Source of the DNA: Polyangiaceae bacterium
GTDB lineage: Bacteria > Myxococcota_A > Polyangia > Polyangiales > Polyangiaceae
DNA: 64,000 nt
NCBI GenBank assembly: GCA_013214025.1
Contig: JABSRN010000008.1
Coordinates: 1-64,000 of the forward strand
Direction of reading: 5' to 3'
Positions within the stretch are counted from its first letter, which is position 1. The number at the start of each line of letters is the position of its first letter. The notes under the pieces are model-generated. The model saw only the letters and a program-made list of their open reading frames with translations, searched no databases and had not been told where the DNA came from. This document shows positions 18,141-25,026 of this stretch, piece after piece. Made by a program: the position numbers and the translations under genes.

Positions 18141-19787
18141 CTAATTCGTCGTGCCCACGCTCACCAACAAGCTCTCGCGCAGTTGCAGGGACTGGTGAAT
18201 TGCATTATTGAGCGTGCCCTTGTCTATGGGTTTCTCTAATAACCGGATCCCTCGATCGGATATGAACTGGAGAGCTCGCACAGTGGTCGCGCCGCCGGTG
18301 CAGAATACGAAGCGGCGCCGTAGCTGTGGCGCCAGCAGCGCGGCCTTTTCGTAAAACTCGATGCCGTTAACTATTGGCATCATCAGGTCGCACAGAATCA
18401 TGTCGAAGTTTTGATCGTCTTTGAGAAGATCGAGCGCGTCCTGTCCATCGTAGGCGACGAGTACATCGTGATACCGCCCCAGTGAGCGTCGGTAGGCGCG
18501 GACCAGCGCGACCTCGTCGTCCACTATCAAGATGCGAGCACGAACGGGGTCGGGATTCGGTACCCCGGTGGGTCGAACGGTTGCGGGGGCGAGCCCGGTT
18601 TCGGCGGGAAGCATGATTTCGAACCGAGCGCCTTGAGTGTAGGCGGGGTCCACCACGAGGCTGCCCTGATGTTGTCGGAGAATGTCGGAGCACAAGGACA
18701 GACCCAGTCCGGTCCCTCGATCGACGGACTTCGTGGTGAAAAACGGGTCGAATATTCGCTCTCGCATGAGCGGATCCACTCCCGGGCCGTCGTCTGTGAC
18801 GCTGAGTCGAATTCCCTCCGGAGTATCCGCCGACTCGACCACGATACTACCACTACCCCCGCCGCCGTCTTCGATTGCGTGGGCGGCATTCATCAGCAGG
18901 TTGACGAGGACTTGGACCAACTTGCCGCGGTCGGCTGCGAGAGTTTTCGTCGAGTTCAAACGGCGTTGGAGGGTGGCCGAATGGCGAACCTGCGCCCGCA
19001 CGAGATTGAGCGCGGTGATGACGGACTCGTTGGGATCGAAACGCTCAACGTCTTCACGATCGATTCGCGCGAAGGCGCGAAGCCCTTTCACAATCGTGGC
19101 TATGCGCCCCAGGCCTTCCAAGCAGTCCTCGACGCATTCGCCGGTTTCCGACAGGAATGTTCCTAGGATATCTTTCTTGTCGACATAGTCGTCGGAGTCC
19201 CTGAGCTTCTGGAGACTCTGAATCCCGTTGGCGAGCAACTCGAGATTTGTCAGCACGTAGGCGGCCGGGTTATTCACCTCATGGGCAATGCCAGCGGCCA
19301 ACTGTCCGACGGCTGCGAGTCGAGCGGAGTGGCTCAGCTGAGACTTGGCGTCGTGAAGATGGTCGTAGGTGTCACGGAGCTCACGTTTCCTATCTTCACG
19401 AGCTGAGACGTCGCGGACAAAGGTGATGTAGAGCCTTTTGCCGTCTATTTCGTAGCGGTGGCTCCGCAGATCGGCCCGAAAGATGCTGCCGTCCTTGCGC
19501 TGCAGTTCAATTGCATTTCGGGTCACGCTGTGCGCTTGCGTAATAGCGGAACTGATTTCGTCCACAATCTCGGATGAGCCTGGCGGATGAAGTTCTCGCC
19601 CCACTTTTCCGTGGAGTTCTGACGCTTCGTAGCCGAAGAGCTTGCACGCGCGTTGATTGACTTCAACGAACTCCGCCGAGTCGAAATCTGTGACGAAGAT
19701 GGCGTCGGAAGAGCACTCCACCAACGCGCGAAAGCGACATGCATCCGCGGACAGTTCCATTTTATCCGTCGGGGCACCGTCAGACAT
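18141..19787 (-). CDS. Hybrid sensor histidine kinase: PAS, HisKA, HATPase, receiver
   Basis: 548 residues from ATG 19787 (a TTG at 19817 is the longer option). A PAS domain covers about 17-130 (FRALVECSSDAIFVTD to ITFVRDVS). The dimerisation helix holds phospho-acceptor His169 in GIAHEVNNP, the form found in NtrB-like kinases. The HATPase part has NLLMNAAHA, DDGPGV, FFTTK and GTGLGLSL boxes. A receiver occupies 418-548 with DD in ILIVDDE, phospho-Asp467 in CDLMMP and Lys in EKP. There is no transmembrane helix, so it is a soluble sensor; the PAS ligand is unknown. With an attached receiver and no output domain it probably feeds a phosphorelay whose partner is not in the window. Confidence 0.9.
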   Translation of the reverse strand: MSDGAPTDKMELSADACRFRALVECSSDAIFVTDFDSAEFVEVNQRACKLFGYEASELHGKVGRELHPPGSSEIVDEISSAITQAHSVTRNAIELQRKDGSIFRADLRSHRYEIDGKRLYITFVRDVSAREDRKRELRDTYDHLHDAKSQLSHSARLAAVGQLAAGIAHEVNNPAAYVLTNLELLANGIQSLQKLRDSDDYVDKKDILGTFLSETGECVEDCLEGLGRIATIVKGLRAFARIDREDVERFDPNESVITALNLVRAQVRHSATLQRRLNSTKTLAADRGKLVQVLVNLLMNAAHAIEDGGGGSGSIVVESADTPEGIRLSVTDDGPGVDPLMRERIFDPFFTTKSVDRGTGLGLSLCSDILRQHQGSLVVDPAYTQGARFEIMLPAETGLAPATVRPTGVPNPDPVRARILIVDDEVALVRAYRRSLGRYHDVLVAYDGQDALDLLKDDQNFDMILCDLMMPIVNGIEFYEKAALLAPQLRRRFVFCTGGATTVRALQFISDRGIRLLEKPIDKGTLNNAIHQSLQLRESLLVSVGTTN

Positions 19788-20213
19788 GATGACCTGACAA
19801 CTTAGTCGTTGATGCAAAGGACTTCAATGTGGGTCGGTCCGGTGGTGCGTTTTCCGCAGACCGAGCTTCAGACGCGGTGCGGCACTGACTAACTTTTGAC
19901 TGGCTAGCCCAAAGTTGGTCAGTGCAAGCCACTGGATCTCCGGCAGGATAGCTAGGGACGGGTGCAGCAGAGGTGCCCGCTTGCCGTTTGCCTACACCGT
20001 GCCGGCCCCCATCGCTACCGTTGCGGCGGATGGCCAGACCAGGAGCTTGGGCGGAGTCGGCGTGAGCCCAGCGAGCCCCGCCCCAGCCCCGCTCGGAATC
20101 ACGCACCAAGCCACTGGAGGTGAATCCTCTATCAAGTCCATCTCCGGCTGTTCGAATTGCCGCGACGCCGTGCCTTCGCCCGACTAAAGTCCGGGATCGG
20201 AAAGGAACAGTTC
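19788..20213. other. 426-base intergenic region with one strong hairpin
   Basis: This space lies between the divergent histidine kinase and FecR-like genes and should hold both promoters. I see no gene or RNA family. A long inverted repeat near its kinase-proximal side is listed separately. A purine-rich GGAAAGGA just before 20214 is the likely ribosome-binding site of the FecR-like gene. Confidence 0.5.
19882..19925. repeat. 17-bp inverted repeat with 10-base loop
   Basis: Arms GCACTGACTAACTTTTG (19882-19898) and CCAAAGTTGGTCAGTGC (19909-19925) pair at 15 of 17 positions, and the two others can form G-U pairs in one RNA strand. It is 95 bases upstream of the kinase start on its strand. Possible roles are an attenuator or leader hairpin of the kinase mRNA or a protein-binding palindrome. 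Confidence 0.6.
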
Positions 20214-21680
20214 TTGTTGTTAACAACATCCTCAGGTCCAGTCGAGTGTCGCTCTTCCACGGATCGCCATAGCTATGGGAGGGGAGTTACGCGCCCGCGG
20301 CGGACCGCTGCGTTCGGATTGCTGCTTGTCTGCTGCGCCGTGATCTTGGCGTCCGCCCCGCGACTGGCGGCAGCGAAGTTGCCTTATGGGGTGACGGTAT
20401 TATCTGGCACTTTGGTGGAGGGCAGGCGATGGACAACGACGGGGCCGGATGCGGTCATTCTCCGAATCGGAGCGGACTCAACGATCAAGATCAGCCCGGA
20501 TTCGCGCCTCAGGCTGGAACATTTTATCAAGCTGTCCCTGGGCGACCGCCGCAAGACGCACACCCTCTTGCTCCGCCTTGAGCACGGAAAGGTGGAGACG
20601 AATTTGCCAGACAAGAAGCAGATCGTCGTGGCGGTACTGGTGCGGGGGCCGAACGCGCTGAGCACAGTTGCGATGCGCGGGCGCTCGGTGACCGCAGCGC
20701 GTGACGGCAAGCTCGCGGCCGCAGCGCATACGCACTCGATGATGACTGCACACAAGGGGCATTGGGACGATTTGGGGGCTGGACTGACGGCGCTGGGGGT
20801 CAGGCGAGAGGGATATTCGTCCGCCGTGGCGCTTTTGAGCAGGCCGAAGGACCCTCGCCTGGGACAAGCTATTGTTGGCGCGTTTGAGACTGGGCAGGCA
20901 TTCACGAACGCGATAGTGGAAGCGGTACCCAATGCACGTAGTTATCATTTTCAGGTTCGCGAGGACGGAAAGTTGGTCGCTAGCGCGCGTAGCGACACGC
21001 TTGAAGCGAAGCTGACGGGGATACCGCCTGGGGTATTTTCGGTGAGCGTCAGCGCCCTTGATGAGATGGGGCTGGAGAGCCCGGCATCTCGCGGTACTAC
21101 CTTCCGAGTGGTGGGCGTCAAGCTGCCTGAGGACGCAGTTCAATCCGAGGACGGAACCATCTTCCTCGCTCATCATCAGGGATTGCAACTGGTGGGCATC
21201 TTGGGATTGGAGGCTGGCTTCGGCCAGTACCCCTATTTCGTCCCAGCGCCGGAGCGGGTGGGGCTTACTCGTCAAAGACCCACCACGATGATCCTGAGAG
21301 ATCCGCGTACGCACGATTCTGTTCAGATGCGGCTGCGTCCGCGACAGCTGACCGCCACCACGACTTTCCACGCGGTCGGACAGGAGTGGCCAAAGGACGG
21401 CTTGGGTGTCGAGGTCAAGCTTGCAGACTCGTCTGGCCGCGCCATCGACGAGAGCTCTGAACCCAACATCGAGCTGTCGTTCAACGCTCGGGCCGTAGCC
21501 GCGACTTGGGAACAAGACGGCGACGTCAGAACCACGACATTAAAGATGCCTCAAGGGGTGGGGCCGTGGGCTGTTCGGTTGGATATCACCGACGCCTGGG
21601 GCCAGAATATCGGGCACGAGATTCTGGAGCTGGATCGACCTAAGCCCGCGGTCAGGGGCGCGAACCCGGCTATTCGCTGA
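20214..21680 (+). CDS. Secreted FecR-domain protein
   Basis: 488 residues from the TTG at 20214, picked because GGAAAGGA sits 7 bases upstream; TTG at 20157 or a later start are alternatives, so the N-terminus is uncertain. After a basic stretch there is a signal peptide (hydrophobic LLLVCCAVILASAP, AxA near LAAA). The following 110 residues have the FecR pattern: LSGTLVEGRRWTT, ADSTIKISPDSRLRLE and LLLRLEHGKVETNLP. The remainder is beta-rich, possibly with fibronectin-like repeats around 230-300. In other myxobacteria such proteins are periplasmic scaffolds rather than sigma regulators; no sigma factor is adjacent here. Confidence 0.65.
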   Translation: MLLTTSSGPVECRSSTDRHSYGRGVTRPRRTAAFGLLLVCCAVILASAPRLAAAKLPYGVTVLSGTLVEGRRWTTTGPDAVILRIGADSTIKISPDSRLRLEHFIKLSLGDRRKTHTLLLRLEHGKVETNLPDKKQIVVAVLVRGPNALSTVAMRGRSVTAARDGKLAAAAHTHSMMTAHKGHWDDLGAGLTALGVRREGYSSAVALLSRPKDPRLGQAIVGAFETGQAFTNAIVEAVPNARSYHFQVREDGKLVASARSDTLEAKLTGIPPGVFSVSVSALDEMGLESPASRGTTFRVVGVKLPEDAVQSEDGTIFLAHHQGLQLVGILGLEAGFGQYPYFVPAPERVGLTRQRPTTMILRDPRTHDSVQMRLRPRQLTATTTFHAVGQEWPKDGLGVEVKLADSSGRAIDESSEPNIELSFNARAVAATWEQDGDVRTTTLKMPQGVGPWAVRLDITDAWGQNIGHEILELDRPKPAVRGANPAIR

Positions 21681-21700
21681 GCGCGGCGTCCCGCGCCGCG

Positions 21701-22150
21701 TCAACGTACGGATGAAATGCGGTCATTGCTGTCGAGTAGAGAGCTGAGTTCTCCACTTTGCGTCAGTCGCTCCAGATCGCTGGCACCGCCGATCAGTACT
21801 CCTTTTACGAACACCATCGGGAAGGTTGGCCACCCCGTCCACATCTTGAGGGCGTTGCGGCGACGCCATTTCCCCAAGTAGCTGCCGTAAATTAACATTT
21901 GGGGTGTCAGGCCCTTCGCTTCCACTAGTCGTCGAGCTTTCGCCACGTGTGGGTTTTGTTTTAGCCCCACGATGACAATGTCATACTCGCTCAGGGCGGA
22001 CTCCACTTCTTCGACGATGTCTCGTTGGTTGTTTGCAATCCTTTCGCGTATGGCGGCGTGGATTCGCCTTGGTTCCAGGATGAATCTACTGTCGTCGGCT
22101 TGGCTTGTCTGGTTCACGGCGCGCACGTTAGTCCCGGCGAACGAGACCAT
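21701..22150 (-). CDS. Glutaredoxin-fold protein lacking all cysteines
   Basis: 149 residues from ATG 22150. The C-terminal 100 residues follow the monothiol glutaredoxin pattern: strand DIVIVGLK, helix KARRLVEAKG, the conserved WPTFPMVFVKGVLIGG (cis-Pro loop and GG glutathione-binding turn) and a last helix. The redox site, normally CPYC or CGFS, reads NPHV (66-69), and there is no Cys anywhere in the protein. Thiol chemistry is therefore ruled out; a binding or structural role is more likely. The first 45 residues have no recognised pattern. The gene is divergent from the M50 protease gene across 88 bases. Confidence 0.75.
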   Translation of the reverse strand: MVSFAGTNVRAVNQTSQADDSRFILEPRRIHAAIRERIANNQRDIVEEVESALSEYDIVIVGLKQNPHVAKARRLVEAKGLTPQMLIYGSYLGKWRRRNALKMWTGWPTFPMVFVKGVLIGGASDLERLTQSGELSSLLDSNDRISSVR

Positions 22151-22238
22151 CAAGTGTCGGTGGCGGCACCCAGGAAATCACAGGGTCAGCCGCTTCTTGG
22201 GGGGCGGCGTCACAGAAAGCTTGACGAGCACCTCGCCC

Positions 22239-23237
22239 ATGACGCAGGACGGACCGGTGAAGTGCTCGCGCTGCGAATCTGTCTTGGATGAGGCGGCTCT
22301 GGTCTGCCCCCAATGTCATACGCTATGCCACGGCGCAGAGCTAGATCGCCTGGCTGAGCGAGCTCGTGCTTTTGCCATGAGCGAGGATGTTTCGGAGGAG
22401 CGGCAGGTACTGGAGCGCATGCTGCGCTTTCTGCCGGCGGCCGCAGCCCAACACGAGGCGATTACGCGTCGCCAGAAACAGCTCGACCACCAGTCACGCC
22501 GGCCTGGGATGGGGAAGCTGGCGGGACTGGGTGCCGTTGCCATGCTCCTCTGGAAGTTCAAGTTCGCTTTGGTGTTTCTGCTCAGCAAGGGGAAACTGCT
22601 ACTGCTAGGCCTGACCAAGGCCAAGACCTTGTTCTCGATGCTCTTCGCGATGGGGGCCTACTGGACGATTTGGGGGTGGCCCTTCGCCATCGGGTTTGTT
22701 CTGAGCATTTACGTGCACGAAATGGGTCACGTGGCGGCGCTTCGACGGCTCGGCATCGCCGCCAGCGCGCCTATGTTCATCCCCTTCGTCGGGGCATTTG
22801 TTCGCTTGCATCAGGCTCCGCGGAGCGCTCGCGAAGATGCCGTGATTGGGTTGGCGGGACCGGTTTACGGCACGGCGGCGGCTCTGCTTTGCCTCGGAGT
22901 CCATACGATGACGGGTCTATCGGTGGTTGGGGCCATCGCGCGTACCGGTGCTTGGATCAACCTGTTCAACCTGATTCCCGTCTGGCAATTGGATGGAGGG
23001 CGAGGTTTCAACGCGATGACCGCCAAGCAGCGGAACATTCTTACCGCGGTGGTCGCGGGGGCATGGTTCTTTAGTGGCGAGAACATGTTGCTGCTCGTCT
23101 TGATTGGGTGTGCCTACCGATTGTTCATGACTTCATCAGCCGAGAAGCCCGACGACCGAGCGACTTGGACCTATGGGGCGCTGGTCGTCGTGCTGACGAT
23201 GCTCTCACAAATCCAACTGGAAGAACTGGCGCCCTAG
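22239..23237 (+). CDS. Zinc-ribbon M50 (site-2 protease-like) membrane metallopeptidase
   Basis: 332 residues from ATG 22239. An N-terminal zinc ribbon (Cys9, Cys12, Cys23, Cys26) is followed by a short helical region and about six membrane helices. The metal site HEMGH (160-164) lies in one helix and the third ligand, Asp250, in NLIPVWQLDGG, both characteristic of the M50 family. Members cleave substrates within or next to the membrane, for example in sigma-factor release; the fused zinc ribbon might recruit a soluble partner. No anti-sigma factor is adjacent. The longer in-frame extension upstream overlaps the divergent gene and shows no conserved pattern. Confidence 0.85.
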   Translation: MTQDGPVKCSRCESVLDEAALVCPQCHTLCHGAELDRLAERARAFAMSEDVSEERQVLERMLRFLPAAAAQHEAITRRQKQLDHQSRRPGMGKLAGLGAVAMLLWKFKFALVFLLSKGKLLLLGLTKAKTLFSMLFAMGAYWTIWGWPFAIGFVLSIYVHEMGHVAALRRLGIAASAPMFIPFVGAFVRLHQAPRSAREDAVIGLAGPVYGTAAALLCLGVHTMTGLSVVGAIARTGAWINLFNLIPVWQLDGGRGFNAMTAKQRNILTAVVAGAWFFSGENMLLLVLIGCAYRLFMTSSAEKPDDRATWTYGALVVVLTMLSQIQLEELAP

Positions 23238-23466
23238 AGTTGTTCCAAGAATATTCGGCGGGCCATAGCGTGTGGAAGCAGTTGGCACTCAGTTGCGAGT
23301 GCCAGCTGGGGGAGGCCGAAAAGCGGGGAATGGGTGGTACCCGACGGCGGAGCTTTCGATTCGAATATGCATGAGCCGCTTCAGCGAGCCATCCGACCCA
23401 CAATGGGGGCGGTGGCGCAGTTGGAGTTTGGCAGCGCGCCGCGGTTCGCGGTGATTCGATGAGCCT

Positions 23467-23640
23467 CTAGTTCTTTGTATTGTTGTTATCGTTCAATTCG
23501 GAGTCGATATCTTTGACCCCTCGCTTGAAATTTCGAATGCCCTCGCCGAGGCCTCGCCCGAGCCCGGACAGCCTGCCGGCGCCAAAGAGCATGAGCACGA
23601 GGGCCGCAACTATCAGGATCTGCATGGGGCTAGCTAACAT
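23467..23640 (-). CDS. tatA: Sec-independent translocase subunit TatA
   Basis: 57 residues. One membrane helix (about 7-20, ILIVAALVLMLFG) is followed by a hinge and an amphipathic helix rich in Gly and Lys/Arg (GRLSGLGRGLGEG, then IRNFKRGVKD), and a short polar Asn-rich tail. The FGAGRLSGLGRGLG segment is the TatA signature (F-G-x-x-K/R-L-P-x-L-x-x-x-x-G); here Ser replaces the usual Pro. TatA oligomers form the pore for folded proteins with twin-arginine signals. tatB and tatC are not in the window, as is common when tatA is unlinked. The 229 bases on its downstream side (23238-23466) show no gene. Confidence 0.85.
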   Translation of the reverse strand: MLASPMQILIVAALVLMLFGAGRLSGLGRGLGEGIRNFKRGVKDIDSELNDNNNTKN

Positions 23641-23792
23641 CTCGTTACTTTCTACGTAGAATGGCTCGATCTGGGTCGTTGAATTTAGTCTAGCTTAGCA
23701 TCGCGCTAGGGGAGAGTTAGGCAATGCTGTCCTCTGGCAGATTCTGGGGTTGGGGGAGTGTCATTGACAGAATTGTGGAGTAGGGTCCCCCC

Positions 23793-24335
23793 ATGATTCG
23801 CAGACTTTTCGGTATTTCTGTCGCTATTGGCTGTCTGATGAGCGTCGGTCGCGCCTCCGCAGATCAACCTCCGCCGCCTACCCGCAGCCAAGCGGCACAA
23901 CGACTGCCGCAGACACTCGGCCCCAAGGGGAAGCCCGCGCTCAGCAAGAAGCCATTATTGAGAGGGGGCCCCGGCGGACGGCCTGAGCGTGCCCGTGAAA
24001 GAGTCAGCGTCGAAGAGCGCCGGAAGCGATCGATGGAGCGCTGGGAAAAGAGTCGATCGAAACGGAGGTACAGGCGTCAAATTCGCATGTATCAACGCTA
24101 TGGTGCAGAGCTATTGAAGCAGGACGATGTTGCCAAAGAGCAACAGGTCAATGCTCAGCGTGTGGCTGAACTTCAGCACATCCTGCGGCTAGCTACTCAG
24201 GCAAACGATCGGGCATCCCGAGAAACGGCCCGGGCTGTGATGCGCCAAGAGAAGCGTCGACACAACCTGCGGATGCGAGACTTACAGAAGCTCTACGGCA
24301 AGTCGAAATTGCCCACGTCAGGAGGAGCGAAATGA
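23793..24335 (+). CDS. Small basic secreted coiled-coil protein
   Basis: 180 residues. Signal peptide of about 24 residues ending RASA-DQ, then a Pro/Gln-rich stretch. From about 70 on it is a highly charged helical region full of Arg, Lys, Glu and Gln, probably coiled coil. The layout recalls periplasmic CpxP/ZraP-like metal- or stress-binding proteins, but no LTxxQ motif is visible, so that is only a resemblance. The stop overlaps the next start by four bases (ATGA), so the two are translated together. Confidence 0.6.
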   Translation: MIRRLFGISVAIGCLMSVGRASADQPPPPTRSQAAQRLPQTLGPKGKPALSKKPLLRGGPGGRPERARERVSVEERRKRSMERWEKSRSKRRYRRQIRMYQRYGAELLKQDDVAKEQQVNAQRVAELQHILRLATQANDRASRETARAVMRQEKRRHNLRMRDLQKLYGKSKLPTSGGAK

Positions 24336-24790
24336 ATCATTTTCGCGCACTCGCGACCGTCAGTCTAGTCGCGGCCATGGTCGGTACTTTTGCATGTAGT
24401 AAGAAGTCGGAGCCGAAGCCGGAACCCGCTTCTGCCTCGAGCACGTCAGTCGCTGCGGCTACGCCGCCCGCCCCGTCCGTAGGTAGGCGCGGAAATCGCG
24501 CGCCAGATCCTAGCCAAGAAGAAGTCGAATTTATCCCCGTCCAGGAAGATTTCGAGATCAAGGCTCAGGCGCGTATCACCAAGGCGACCTACAAGAGTGT
24601 CCTGACTAAGCTGAAGGGCGCCGTCACTGATGCGGAAAATTCGGATCGGGTTGGCCGGGGAGCGCCAGCGATTCGGGCGAAAACCGACAAGGCACCAGGG
24701 GCGTTGAAGCCTACGCTTTCTCCCAAGACCCGACTCCCGGCGGCAGCGAAGCTCCCCACAACGGCTGCTGTTCCTGCACCGACAAAGTAA
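24332..24790 (+). CDS. Small putative lipoprotein, coupled to upstream gene
   Basis: 152 residues. Lipoprotein signal with lipobox GTFAC (Cys22), a Lys/Pro/Ala/Ser-rich spacer, and a short ordered segment (VEFIPVQEDFEIKAQARI, then a helix with KSVLTKLKGAV). The end is low-complexity Ala/Pro/Lys. No family recognised. GGAGG upstream of the ATG, inside the preceding gene, is a good ribosome-binding site. The pair probably acts together in the envelope. Confidence 0.6.
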   Translation: MNHFRALATVSLVAAMVGTFACSKKSEPKPEPASASSTSVAAATPPAPSVGRRGNRAPDPSQEEVEFIPVQEDFEIKAQARITKATYKSVLTKLKGAVTDAENSDRVGRGAPAIRAKTDKAPGALKPTLSPKTRLPAAAKLPTTAAVPAPTK

Positions 24791-25026
24791 CGCCGCCGAT
24801 CAGTGGCTGCGGGCTGTTTAAATCGCTGCAAAGTCGCAAGTTGTTGGCATACATGTTGGGCGTGTCTCGCTAGGAAACCAGTAGCGCTACATTCCTGTAT
24901 TGTTGGAAGAACGGGCTCTGGCTGTAACCGCTGAACTCATCCAATAAAACGTGGACTAAGCACTTTCCGGACGAGGGTGCCGTGCGATACTGCGTTTCCT
25001 CTACGGGGGCGCGACTTTTAGGGCAA

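Noticed and set aside
20145-20175. T-arm-like GGCTGTTCGAATTGCC
   Set aside because: The stem does not pair as a 5-bp T-stem and no other tRNA arms precede it.
23408-23466. tRNA-like string (GGCGCAGTTGGA ... GCGGTTCG)
   Set aside because: The D-loop-like part is there, but no acceptor stem, anticodon arm or full T-arm can be folded at the right spacing.
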